DNA from: Lineus longissimus
Lineage: Eukaryota > Nemertea > Pilidiophora > Heteronemertea > Lineidae
DNA length: 64,000 nt
Reading direction: 5' to 3'
Assembly (NCBI RefSeq): GCF_910592395.1
Contig: NC_088318.1
Coordinates: 2,418,001-2,482,000, forward strand
Translations under genes and position numbers: made by a program
Shown: positions 22,713-35,600 of the stretch, in pieces
Numbering within the stretch: position 1 is the stretch's first letter
How the letters are laid out: each line of letters opens with the position of its first letter
Notes under the pieces: model-generated
Told to the model about the DNA's origin: nothing
What the model saw: only the letters and a program-made list of their open reading frames with translations
The model's database searches: none

Positions 22713-25700
22713 TCAGAATGAATGATCTGACGGAAGACTATAATTATGTAATGATTCAATGTCTGCCTGCACTTCTGGATCCTTGTGAAGTTCATCGATT
22801 TCCTGAGGCGTAACGTGGTGGTGCTCAGATCGTAATGACTTGTTCGACTTATTTGACTTATTCGATTTGTTTGATTTTGATGACTTGGCACTCCGCGTAC
22901 TGTTAGCACGTGTCGACTGACGCTGAAGTATATTTTGACTAATTGTGCGATGTAAGTTCTTGTTACTCGATGACGCGGCGTTTGATACGATCCAGTCATG
23001 TCGTATTGCCTGCGAGGCAGTCATTCGCTCATTCGGGTCAAGTACTAACATGCTATCAATGAAGTCTTTGGCAATCGGAGACACGTCCTTCCAATGCTGC
23101 AATGAGAAAAGAAAGGGGTAAGCATTCATGAAGTACGTTGTGAAGAAGACAGGACTAAGTTCCAGTGGAAACTGCAACAACAAGTTTTACGTGTTTTTAC
23201 AGATGTTCGGATTTTTACAACTCGTCAGATGAGACAACAGTTCTTCCAACATCAAAGAGATGGTTCCACCTTTTCATGCGAAAACTATGAACATTTGTTG
23301 ATGAAATGGAGAAAAGCAATCAAAATCCTGACATTATTTACATCTTCCATCAAACAAACCTGCAAAAAAGAAAACTCTGGAAAAGTAGTTATCGTTTTTT
23401 GAATAGTTTCCTCAGCGACCACAAGATGTCAGCAGCGCACTCTTCCATGCCATTCCCAAGAGAAAGAAATCTCCCACCAAATCGTGCATAAAACTCTTAC
23501 GAAATCAAAACGATAACAAATCAATCCAAGTAAAGAATTATTCAAACGCCTATTATGCTCACACTTAGGCCTGATCAACTTATGTTTTTTCCACCTAAAT
23601 GGTAAAACCTTCCACACTTGCGTTCCCTTTCTTTGTCGCTATGTATTGTTCCTGGTAAACATACATACATGGAAAGATTTTTAAAGGCCAATGTCGTTTT
23701 GTTAATTTGAAATAGAATTTCAGATTTTTCAATACTTCCTTAGCAGACACCTCTGCAATAAGGATGCCCACTCTAATAAGGACACTACTGGTAGTTTTGG
23801 TCCCTCATTTGTTCTGTTAAATTTTTTTTACCTCTCTTATCAGGACAACTCTCTGTACTATTGTCAGTCCCAAGGGTGCCCATACGAAATTATCCAAAGG
23901 ACTTAAATAAATCATGACAATGTCCCTTTAACTGGGTCTCAAGAGGTATAGGGTATTTTGTTGTTGCAAGACTTGTGTATGAGGCCATCTTATGCATATA
24001 GGAAAATCGCCTTTTCTCCCGGAGGTAACATTGACAATGACTAATGTGGACAAAATTCAACAGTCAGTTGGTCAATGTCACCTGCTGAAATTCATTCAAA
24101 ACAGGTGACACATTTGTTGAAGAGTCACAAAAAACTACTTAAAACAAAGAGGCAAGCCACGCGGGCAACAAATGAACGACTGAACATCACTTTCATGATG
24201 TAGTTGCATGGCCGCAATGCCCTTTTTCAACTGAAAATTGTGGACTTAGTTAACTTGCTCAGTGATAAAATCCAGCTGCTCGGGCGATAGCACACGTAGT
24301 CCGAGCCATCCTGGGTTACGTTCACCTGTGTACGGGACACTGCCGAGTTTACAGGTATGATAATGAAGGGATCGGGCCATTCTACGAATCTCCTTAATTC
24401 AAGAAGGCACATGTTTCATTTTCATGCAAAGATGCATTATAGTGGCAGCGGTGAATCAAGGTGCATGTGTCCTTCGCGTGTTGGCTCCACCTTCAAAAAG
24501 TTCAAATCAGGCTGCATCCTGTACTGCCGACCTGGGCTTATATTTCTAACAGGTATTAGATAATGTCATCAAAAGTAGCATAACACATCTACATGTAAAA
24601 CAGAAAAAGCCATAATTGTTCTAGGAAAACAAGAGGAGTCAAGAATGCAAAACGTGGTTGATGGCTCATGGCTTTTCAACTTCAAGGTAACTGAATGTGC
24701 ATTCTCTTTTTCTGTAGAATCTTCATAAGGATATTTTTTAAATGAGAAATTCCTAAACTAGCAAGGACCATGAACGAATCTCGCCGAGTTGTGCCTCTAT
24801 AAAATGGTTATTATTTATGATCCTAGCATGAGCTAGAATAATGTACAATATATATCCTGTGCTTGGTGTGAAACTTTGTTCTATGATAAAGAGGCTTCCA
24901 TAACACAAATTGACGGAACAATGGACACACCTCCGGGGCGTAAATACTTGCATTGAAAGAAATCAAAACGTAACAATCCACTGAACCTTTTCAAGTATTG
25001 TATAGAACTTTTCACTAACACTAGGATTTATCAAATATTTCCCATACACTAATGTTTTGATCAAAGCTGTGTACAGACTACATGTATGTGATACAGTAAA
25101 CTGTGAAAGGGGCTGTATTAAGGATTAATTTCCCAGAGTCATTTTTGGGGTACTCATTAATACGCTATTCATCGAAATCATAGCGATGATACTTTGGACC
25201 ATTCTTAGAGTTATTATCCTATTGTACGAGCTTAGTAATAGTATCCCATAAGTGATTCTGTGAAATGGATCCTAAACAGAACAGCCCCTTTGCAAATGAA
25301 AAGGGTCTGCATCTTCTGTTCGGCTGGTATTATACAGAGATCTAAATACGATTTCTTAAAAGATGCAGTGTAGATTCCATGTGATAGTATAGATGTATCA
25401 TTGAAGCACACATACACAGACACACCATACACAACTGACGGATGATTTGTTGGCACAAGTTAGTTTTACGATTCCTATAGGAATGCCTCGCCAGAGTGAA
25501 GGGAAACTATTTCTACCAACAGCGGACAGAGCACTACTCGCGATCACAACATATCATTAAACTGACTGCCTTCGAATGAACACGACATAACCCAGAATTG
25601 TCGGAGTGGAACTCAGACAGCTCACAGACGGTAAGGAGGTGTCAAAAGACAATAACACCATATTCGAGGGAATATGGCCACAAACTGTATAATTATTGTA

Positions 25701-28700
25701 GGAAGATGTTACATTTTAAAAACCTCCGGAAAAGGAACAATGACCGATTTTACTTCAATTTGCGTCTTAAAATAAAAAGTCTGCACACATTTCCGGGTTA
25801 AAATAGTGTTTCAGATCATAGAAAGCACATATCAGACAGTCTCTAGTAAAGTTTCTTTGAGTTTTGTGTCTGACCACGGAAGGTTCATCCGGGCAAACTG
25901 ACAATGTAAGGACCACAATATTTACAGTCAAGACAGTCCGTCCCGAGTCTTTACAATGCCAAAAACAAGGGCCAAGGTGTTGCTTATGATCCACTTGATC
26001 TCGCATACACGAACATTCCACACTTATTGCCCAATTGACCAGAGGTAGACACTTTGACTTGGGAGAAAGTTGGCCTACGTACGCGCAAGGGTTCAACAGA
26101 ATTCTAGGAATAACACTGATCATCCTACATTGGCAGAATTTTAAAACGAATGAAATAAGGTTTACTTGCAATCATGGAGAGTTCTTAGATTTCCCTTTTG
26201 ACTGCAAATCAAATAAACAATCCATTTTTCCTCTTTGCTGACTGACTGTCTGTGACCTCTGTCACATCACTGAAGACAAGACGGAAGAGGGGGAACGGTC
26301 TTCTTGGATACAGGAATTGGCAAAAAGCAATCATGATTTTTAGGATCCAACAAGTAGGATTCAGGACAAGCAGATTGCAAGGTCATGTCTACTGCGACAA
26401 TTTCCATGGCAATTACAATTCTGCTACAATCTTGCCTCAACCCACCCACCCATCCGTCCACGAACACTTCCATCATCCACCGACCCTTGGCTTTCATTTC
26501 CAAATACCAACACCGAGCAAGAAATGCAACAAAAAAAGCAAGTCATGAAGCTCCTGGGCATTCAGTTCTTTATTTGTGTTTGATGATCTGCATATTATCG
26601 AATCGAAATTTATCGATCTTTTCCGCACGTTTCTATTTTGAGAGTATAATGCCACTGGGGTGATTTTAAAATGGATATTTTTCCTACAAAATCCATTGAT
26701 ACTATGTACATATTTGATACCTATATATGTACTTTTCTGAATGAACGGGATCTATTTCTTTAAGTGTTCTATTTAAGTAGAGCACTGGCCTGTGCTTTCA
26801 AAAATAACTTCACATTGTTGTACACATGTTGGAGAAAGAATGGACTACAGAATATCCCAACCCACCAAACAAGCCATCAATATTTTCAAACAGCAAGAAT
26901 AGGACACCTTTTACCATACACGTTTTCCACCTCTGTGTGGAGCCTCTCTTCCTCCCCCAGAAAAACCAACAAAAGGTCCTTCCCAGAGAAATACTGGGAC
27001 CGACGAGGATGAAAATCTGTCTCTGGACAAGTAGCTGCAGATTGAGCTCCAAGTCGCAACTGCACAGATCTGACGACATCATCAACCGAGGCAGCATTTC
27101 CCCAGTAGTCTTCACCAAAGTGTCCTCCGAACAAGGTGTCTTCAGAGAAGCTTTAACATGGTTTTGACTACAAAAGGACAACATTTACATGAGCAGTGGT
27201 TTCTAAGCACACTATGAGTAATTTAAACATGGCCCAAGCCTTTTCACACACAGAATAGACGTAGTTTAAACATTGGAGTTCCCCGTGCCACAAACAATGT
27301 CTCGGGAGTCAACATCAACTGAGCCCGTTCAGTGAAAACTGTCAACATCAAACTTTACTTTCCCTAGAACGTGTACAATACATCGAGCGATTTCCAACAA
27401 AACAAATCAGTGACTTCTCAATGCATAAAAACAGCAAACAGTATTGAGTTACTGTAGGTGATCCTGGGCAAGTCACTTTGCAACGGTGGACTCGACTAAA
27501 AATTTGCCAACATTTACAAATGCATGCTGTCTTTTTCGGACACTCATTTCCTGATTGCACAGACTTTCACAAAACATTCTTTATCTAAGGCTAAAATTTC
27601 TGGAGATAATCGGCTTTTAGAGTATTGTTTGAGGGCAATATGACCCAGACTTTCTTGGGACTGAATGTTGCTTCGAAAAGCAATATTCCATTCCATCTTT
27701 TCAAGGGCAGCCCAGGTGAAGAGTAATTTATTCTAAGAATGGTATAGAATTTAACAATTAGCAGATGAAGTGTCATTCTATGTATAACTGTCTCCATGAC
27801 TTACTGACTTGGTCTAAAATTAACTGTTATCAGTTCTGAAGCGTTGCGAAATCATACCCAATTATTGACACCAATAGCTTCGAATATAATTTTAGCTACT
27901 GACCTGTAATGTATGAATAGATTGGCATCATAAATGAACTTGTCATTTCCAATTAAAGCCAGTTAAGGGTGAGAAATTACAAAGGCGAATGAAAAAGACA
28001 GTAAAAGTACTAATTTGGTGTGCAATAGGCTCCAACTGTTTCAAAAACCACAAATAAACCCAGCAGGTGTCACCAGAGGGCGAATATTTGCATCCTGGAC
28101 AAACGCGTCGATCAGTGCAATGAGCTAATCACCTGGACACCTACAGATCTTACACTGTTTTAGACCCGCCATTGATTTGAAGCACAAGGTACATTTTACA
28201 ATAATGGTTGGTGCCCTGGAATTTTTACGCAGCGATTTTATCTCTACTTTGACCAATTTCTTAGCGCCAGAGTGATCCCACAATGGATGAATTGTCCACC
28301 AAAGTTGGCATTGATTTGCTGGCAACTTCTTGGAGCCAAAACAACACACCCTGCAGAGAACTGAACCTACTAGATTATACTCTAGTATCACCAAACTGAG
28401 ACCGTCGCTCAATTACAACAATAGCGAGAAAAAAAAGGTCATACAGGAACATGACGCCATGACCGCACGAAAACTTGGTGTCGCAAATTATCAATTGTCG
28501 AACCAAATCTACATCATGCTGAATGGCAACTCAAGATGATGGGGATGATCACAACAAACAGATGTGACCAAGAGCCTGAAAATATTGAACGGATTCTAGG
28601 AAAATTCAAAAGTTGGTCCAATCCCAACCACAATTCACAATGAGTGCGCTATTTCTGACCCTTATGACAAGATAATGAGGGGACTGATGAAAGGGGAACT

Positions 28701-31700
28701 CCAGAGTTACATAACGAAAAGAGACACCTGGTCAGCTGAATTATTCTACATGTTCTCAACAATGAAATGAGGCAGACAACAATTTTAATTGCTGATTTCT
28801 CGAACACCCCATGACAAGCACTATCAGGCTCGATCAAAAGAGTTTCGGCCAGTATGAGCTACGAACTCAAAAGTTTTATTTTTGCAAACGGGCCACTTTC
28901 TTTGTGAAAATTGTCAAGGGATGAATTTGCACACAGTACACTCAGAAAAAAACCCCCCCAAATATACAGAAAACACTGAAAGAAACCTTTTCCCACACTT
29001 TTTTGTTTTGCAAAGAAACAGGCTGTTGATGGCACTTTCTGCACAAGATTCAAAGAAAACTATCAGTCGGACTGTCACACTCACATACACATGAAAATAT
29101 AAAGTCGGTAGACATTTTCCACCCAACTACATGTATGTATGGACTGAAGGACCAAAAGGCCATGACGTACGCGACAAGGTTTTTTGAGGTAAAAAACATT
29201 GAAAATGTGACTTCAATCAAAGAAAGTGACGTCACTTACTACAATACATGAACATGTACTTTTTCGTCAAAGGAACAAATCTTAGTGTGAAGTTGAGTCT
29301 TTTTTTATTTTATTTTACAGTGCACTTGAAATTTTGATGCGTCAATACCTGGACACAATATACTTTTTGTTCAGAGCAAAAATGCTAAAACATTTCGACA
29401 ATAGAAGGGCTTCCCTGCATAATGTTCTCCAAGACTAATGGCCACACTATGTAAATTCTCCTGACATTTCGAAGCACAGGCCGAAATGAGCCTACTTGGG
29501 AGACTAAACAGTACACTGGCAGGCCACTGGAGAATGTAAGTGGAATCATTAGTGTCAGCCCCCCACAAGAGTAAAGGCACAGAGTCTATGCAATAAACTG
29601 TCTTTTATAGAAAAACTTTTTTCTCAACTTTTCAAGGCCTGGAAAAAATCTCAAGGGACATTTTTTTACTCACAAAACAAATCATACAGGTGTACTCAAT
29701 TGAGTGTGACAATGACAACCTGATCAACATCATTGTCACCTAGTGCTGACGACAGAAATTATAGCTTTCACCCGCTTTGTTATCAGATGACAAGTTACAA
29801 GATCTTTTGATAAATCGATGACCGATATGAAATCTTCTTGCTTGGTGAGGCCTGGCATCTCAAAATAATATAACTCTAGGATTTTCAATCGACAACATTC
29901 AATATTATCGCAAGTTCTATCAGTTATATGCAAAGGTCACCGAAGATCACTACGGTGCCTTTCTTCCCACAACCTACCATTATTTCTTTACAAAGGTGAA
30001 CAAAATTGCTTTGAAAATCACCTGAAAGGTCCAATAGGCTTGTATTTTATAATTAGATAAGGCTTTTGATAAAGTAGGCTAGACTGAATGACTGTGTGCC
30101 AGGTTAGTTTCCCCGAATAATGATGGATATGACAAATGTACATGTAGACAATGTATGATAAATCTTTGAAAATATTTTTGCCACTCAAGGTCAAACTGTG
30201 TGATATAGAATAGAAGACACCCCTAGTATCCCTGGTCAACTAACTTGTAGGCCTACATTGTACTAAACTAATATAGCCCTAGTAGTAGTTCAAGTAGGTT
30301 ACTGTATGTCTCACGGGGCATCTGATTCTGTACAGCAGATCATCAACACCAATTACCTGAAGGCCTACTGTCATTACTGAATACAGACCTATGTACACTG
30401 TTTAGAACAATGGCTACAGATCACTGCAAGTAAGTCGGTCTTGAAGAGAAAGAATGGCCACATAGCATTAAACTGGGTCTTTCATTTCAAAACATTCCAC
30501 AAATCATGTACTTTTTCAAATTCAGTATTGAACTGATCAGATCACAAGCTGACCATGATAGTTGTGAATGTGACAGTGATATGACAGACAACATTCACAA
30601 CCCAGCCAACCTGACCTCCCATGCATGTATGATGGTTGTGACACTGATGTGACGGACAAGATTCACAACCCAGCCAACCTGACCTCCCATACATGTATGA
30701 TGGTTGTGACACTCTCGCAACCCAGCCAACCTACATTTGTTATGCATTAAACCGACCATATGATGGTTGTGACTGACAACTCCTTTCACAACCCAGCCAA
30801 CCTGACTTCCCATTTGATGGTTGTGACGCTGACACAACCCAGCCAACCTACATCTGTACATGCATTAAACCGACCATATGATAGTTGTGACACTGATTCA
30901 GTTACTGACAAGACAGATTAGATGGGTATCTCTTTTACAACCCAGCCAGTATCTCAAAACGAGTGCCTGCCAAACCATGGTGTTCTGGTTGAATCATCGA
31001 GGAAAATGTTTCTTCGAAATTGGGCAAATATTCTATATTCACATCAGATAATAAAGTCGATCTGAAAAGGGATCAATGCAATTTCTTGACATCCGACATA
31101 TCAGATGTGATGAAATTGTTCGCTGTGCTGGAAAGAAAACAAGATGAGGCAACCTTTGGCATCTCTGCTGAAAAGAAATCAATCAGACAAACACTGCAAA
31201 GAAGGAATCGAAGTCTGCTGAGCTGTGCTTCAAGGCTTGGGCTTCTTTCCATCCTACATGTAGTCCATATCATCGATTTGTAATCCTCCCTGAAATAAGA
31301 CTGTTACACTGTAAACAAGATTCCAATCAACAGGGATATAAAACAAGAAAAGATATCTACCTCTCCGTTATAAGAGTACTTGGCCTTCAGAATAAGACGG
31401 TACAGTCTTGGACGATTCTCATCGTCAAATGGCATGGCACCACTAAGCAAAATATAACTAACAACACCCATCGCCCAACAATCTACTGATTGTGTGTACG
31501 GTTTCCTAGCTAGAATCTCTGGGGCAATGTACTCGGGTGTACCACAAGTAGTCTTCATGTAATTCTCTCCGGCTTTCCGAGTCGCACTCAACCCAAAATC
31601 CGTAATTAAGATCTTCGAATCGAGACCCGGATGATAGTATAATAAATTCTCCGGTTTGAGGTCCCTGTGTGTTATTCCTAAAGCGTGGAGGTAACGAACA

Positions 31701-32245
31701 CCATCCAGTACCATCCTGAGTACCCGTACAGCGTCTTTTTCCGTAAAGCTTCCTTTAGCGATAATCCTATCGAATAGTTCACCACCCGTAGCTAACTCCA
31801 TGACCATGTACACTTTGTCCCGACTTTCGAACACTTCAATTAATTGAATTATGTGTGGATGTCTTACTCGTCGGAGTACCTCAAGCTCCGATTCGAACAC
31901 TTCACGTCCTTGTTGCCGATCTATCATCTTGATAGCGTATGGCTGTCGGGTGATTCGATGTTCCACTCGAACAACCCGACTGAAACTACCCCTGCCGATA
32001 AGCGCTTTGATGTCATACTTTGCGGTGACCCTGGGGTCAAAAATAGCCCGGTACTTAGCCGCCTTTTTGGTTGGCCGGTTAGGATCCTGGCCATCTCCCT
32101 TTGGTTGCATCGTCCGCAGCTTTTTACCACTGCCTTGTTGACTACGAGGCTTAGGTTTTGGATCATGCCCATGAGGATAAACTGTCTTCACAACATGCCC
32201 ACCTTCTGGCACCTCAGGGACCAACTTGCTACTCACACAACCCAT
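22713..32245 (-). CDS. PSKH1: PSKH1 serine/threonine protein kinase H1, complete, two coding exons
   Basis: Exon 1 is 32245-31361 (295 codons, donor GAG|GTAGAT) and exon 2 is 23096-22713 (acceptor TTGCAG). They join in phase 0 to give 422 aa (human about 424). The N-terminus MGCVSSK fits myristoylation at Gly2 and palmitoylation at Cys3. Kinase features: GRGSFSRVV loop 84-92, Lys106, HRDLKPEN 193-200, DFG 216-218, APE 241-243. The block [20 protein letters not shown] just before the kinase core is nearly identical to vertebrate PSKH1. After the kinase come NLHRTISQN and a Ser/Lys-rich tail with repeated SNK, like the RS-type tail of the family. PSKH1 is a CaMK-group kinase associated with Golgi, membranes and centrosome, and linked in vertebrates to cilia and splicing speckles. 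All catalytic residues are intact. Confidence 0.96.
23735..23890 (+). mobile_element. MITE family 1, degenerate copy (PSKH1 intron)
   Basis: TTCCTTAGCAGACACCTCTG, AGTTTTGGTCCC and CTCTTATCAGGACAACTCTC match the internal order of the 22041 copy with many substitutions. The right terminus is lost. Confidence 0.65.
23891..30590. other. Bulk of the PSKH1 intron
   Basis: This AT-rich stretch lies within the 8.26-kb PSKH1 intron (23097-31360). I see no exon with family resemblance, RNA gene or clear mobile element. A CG-richer patch at 26810-27184 is open in three frames but matches nothing I know. Confidence 0.4.
30594..30960. repeat. Imperfect tandem repeat with internal inverted GGTTGTGA/TCACAACC
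   Basis: Units contain CACAACCCAGCCAACCTGAC followed by CATGTATGATGGTTGTGAC. Starts lie at about 30594 and 30662 (68 bp apart), then become irregular near 30717, 30786 and 30834. Each unit holds GGTTGTGA and its reverse complement, so single strands could form hairpins. It lies in the PSKH1 intron, about 400 bp from the exon 1 donor. Confidence 0.7.
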
Positions 32246-32720
32246 GACAAACCGTCCCTAAAATACTCTGAAGTCCCTCATCCCCTTCTATGTAAAAGAA
32301 GGGGCGATCCGAACACTGTATCCGAAATTATTAGGTTTTTTTCAACCCCATCATGCACACATATCCAAAACTGTCAGCCATTCTAAATTGGAGTAAATTG
32401 TCAATTAAGCAAGCACCTGCTATTTTGTGTTTTTCCGCAAAGTAAATATAGTTCCAACTTCATGTCCTCGGATCTTTCACGAAAAATCTTTAAGTACGAT
32501 GTAAACGGTTAAAATATAATAAATAGGGGAAAGTTAAGATACTGATGTAATAGTTGTAGATAAACTTCAGACATTTTCTCTCGGCGACTGAATTTGAGAG
32601 TGAAAGTAATACGGCGGATGTCCCTATTACACAAATTTCGTGACGTCACAGTTGGAAATCGACAAAAAGGCGGAAGATGGCGCTGCGGGGCATGGCTATT
32701 TTTTAATTGATCACATTCAG
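32246..32720 (-). promoter_or_regulatory. PSKH1 5' UTR and promoter region with a CRE-like site
   Basis: Upstream of the PSKH1 ATG, a perfect TGACGTCA (CRE/ATF palindrome) lies at 32641-32648. A GAAGATGGCGCT (YY1-like, plus strand) follows at 32673-32684. No TATA box is evident. The transcription start is not visible from sequence. The sites may also serve an unseen transcript on the plus strand. Confidence 0.35.
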
Positions 32721-33194
32721 TTAATCAATGAAAAAGTTTAAACTAAAGCAGATCCTTTAATTTTTTCTTTTGAGTTTATGTTAAAATGTTAAAACGCATG
32801 GCATGAGCATTAGTAAGAATAAGTAAAACTAGTTTTATCATTTATAGGCCTACCATTGATGGCATTGAGGGGATGCCCAACGTTGGTAAATGTTTACTCC
32901 ATTAATTGGTAGCATCAATTAAAAACCATCGTTGTCTATGGAATTCGGGGATAAAGGACATCTTTCTGACTGGAAATGATCAATAACGGTGAAGCCCCCC
33001 TCCCCGCCTCAGGAAAATTTGACCAACTTACCTTAGAGTACTCTAAATTATTACTCAAAGGGAAGTGTATCCCATATCCGTCCCAATTGTATGGTAACGG
33101 ATTAAGATATGGTTCTATAGAGACCCATGGCCTCCAATACCCCGGAGATTAAAAGCGCATCAGCTCTATCCCCATCCAGGACATATGCTGAAGC

Positions 33195-33644
33195 GTGCAA
33201 GCCAGTACCGAGCGACAAAACGAGGCCGGTCCACTGCGTCCGGAGTGCAGATTGTTAGATGTTGGTACGGTGCCCTGTGATGTGCCTCCCCTTCTTTCCG
33301 GGTATCTTCCAACCAGTCTATCACAAGTTTGTTTTGTCATTTTTGATGGACTGTGCATGACCTCTAACTGTGACCCGGAAAGGTTGCCGGAAGAAAATAT
33401 GCGTAGTCTATTTCTGTCACGAGAAGGGCTTTTAATGAGTAACAATCGCCATTATTTGGTGATAAATAGACGCCCCGGGGACACTTCCTTCAGACGCCCA
33501 CTCAGACGTAGGCCTACTCAACCTATAATCCTGTGTAGTCCATTTCGTCACCATCGATCAATAGTCTTTTCCATCACGCGCGACAAGACGAGGCCGGTCT
33601 ACTGCGTCCGGAGTGTAACTAAACCTTCCGGCCGTGTGTTCTGA
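33195..33644 (+). other. Unrecognised 149-codon frame bounded by a direct repeat
   Basis: A GC-richer segment holds an open frame from ATG at 33195 to TGA at 33642-33644. The start and end regions contain a direct repeat of about 38 bp (33210-33247 and 33581-33618) with GAGGCCGGTC and ACTGCGTCCGGAGTG in both copies. The peptide is Arg/Pro-rich with no domain I recognise. It may be non-coding sequence left by a duplication or by a small mobile element. Confidence 0.25.
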
Positions 33645-33779
33645 CGTCACGATCGTCTGCTCATGTTGTAACCAGGTCGGGTTGTGTTGTTCTTGGCAAT
33701 AAAATCCTCATGACGTCTTAGATTATTACTATGTTTTTGTTCTCGAAATCTGAACCAAACCTCAAACCAAACTCTCCGG

Positions 33780-34640
33780 CACAACCACAGACAACGTCAG
33801 ACACATTAGTGGTCTCGACCAGCTAACTGATAATGTCGGTCACAATTATCCTGACAACGTTGGTTACACTGTCACAACCATATCTCTGGCGTCAGGCTGG
33901 TGGTGACCATGTTCATATATCTGATGCATCTGGCTGTGTGTGACCAGCCTGATAACGTCAGACACATGGTGAATATCATCCTGATAACGTCAGATACATG
34001 GTCACAAACAGTCTGAATGCCTGATAACGTCAAGCAGCCTGATGCAGATACACTCAAACCCTCTCACAACCATTGGCAATGTCAGAAACATTGTCACAAC
34101 TAGACTGATAACATCAGCCACACTGTCACAACCAGCCTTATAACGCCAGATATGGTCACAACAAGACCAATTACATCAGCCACATTGTCACAACCAGCCT
34201 TATAACATCAGATATGGTCACAACCAGACTGATAACATCAGCCACATTGTCACTACCAGACTGATAACATCAGCCACATTGTCACAACTAGCCTCATAAC
34301 ATCAGATATGGTCACAACCAGACCAATTACATCAGTCACATTGTCACAACCAGCCTTATAACATCACATATGGTCACAACCAGACCAATTACACCAGCCA
34401 CACTGTCACAACCAGCCTTATAACATCAGATATGGTCACAACAAGACCAATTACATCAGCCACACTGTCACAACCAGCCTTATAACATCAGATATGGTCA
34501 CAACAAGACCAATTACATCAGTCACATTGTCACAACCAGCCTGACAATGTCACATACAGACTAACAACATCAGATGCGGTGTCACAACCAGTGTGCCTGA
34601 TAAAATCACAACAAGCCCACCTGAGAATGCTACAACCAAC
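33780..34640. repeat. 62-bp tandem array made of two about 31-bp half-units
   Basis: In the regular part, TATGGTCACAAC recurs at 34151, 34213, 34307, 34369, 34431 and 34493. The spacing is 62 bp except for one interval of 94 bp, which contains an additional half-unit. Each half-unit has GTCACAACCAG, then ACCAATTACATCAG or CCTTATAACATCAG. The 5' part (33780-34140) is degenerate. It is intergenic between PSKH1 and WDR89. Confidence 0.9.
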
Positions 34641-34800
34641 TAGCAAACTAATGGTGGTGGTCACAACCCTTGTAGTGGACTATTGCAGGGATCAATGCCA
34701 TTAACCTGCCTTGAGGAGATAGTCACAACCATAACAGTTGCTCCAACAGGTATCGGGAGAGAATCTAACCTGTGACTGTGTAGGAGGCCAGTGTTATCAA

Positions 34801-34982
34801 TACAGTGGAACCTCCCTTAGCGGACACCTCTCTTATAAGGACAACCTCTCTATTAAAGACACTACTTTTGGTCCCAAATTGGTCGTTTCCATTCAATTTG
34901 ACCTCTCTAATCAGGACACCTCTCTATTAAGGACAGCCCTTGTCAGTCTCGAGGATGTTCTTAATAGAGAGGTTCTACTGTA
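34801..34982 (+). mobile_element. MITE family 1, well-preserved copy (PSKH1-WDR89 intergenic)
   Basis: Starts TACAGTGGAACCTCCC and ends GGTTCTACTGTA with TA at both ends. It is 182 bp, like the copy at 22041, and the interior is nearly identical. Open frames over it are spurious. Confidence 0.88.
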
Positions 34983-35600
34983 TATCTCATTCTTTGAGAT
35001 CTGTCCATTTAGATGTAGAATTCTTCATCCTGAACTCAGTATGTCAGCTTTGGTCTGGTCAGTTTCAATTTGTTTCTCATGCAAATAATAGCATCTCGTC
35101 TCCGGCACAACCATGCAACCCCCTTCGGCTGTTTGTGCAACAGAGCTTCCTTCTTTTATATTCTATTAATATGACCATTTTCCCACGTAGTAGGTTCAAA
35201 AGCCACAGAACTCAACCTGCGGACAGGACAGAAACACTCTAGGGACACCCAGTACAAATAAGTGAATTTTTCTCCGTCTGATATTTGTTTAGATCAGCAT
35301 AAAATGATCTGTTTCATTGTGAGTGGAAAACTTGAGTAAAGAAAACCTTTTGTCCCGAGAGTAATTTTAGTGCAAGTAAACTATCTTGTATTACCAATGT
35401 ATGACCCGTTGGGCTATAAGCACGACATATCATCTTGTCTACAGGGTGTGACATTAACAAAATGTCTTCAATTTCAATGGCCCAGAACCAGCAAATGGTC
35501 TTATCATTTTGAAATAAGAGGTATGTATTCATTGCTGTAAGTGGGACCATGGACAGAATAGAATGCAAATAAGAGAACTTCTTCTTCTTTTTATATAAAA

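Noticed and set aside
31844-32386. 180-codon plus-strand frame over the PSKH1 first exon
   Set aside because: Antisense shadow of a strongly conserved kinase exon.
34738-35088. 116-codon frame resembling one at 22032-22247
   Set aside because: Both are translations of the same MITE family, not paralogous genes.
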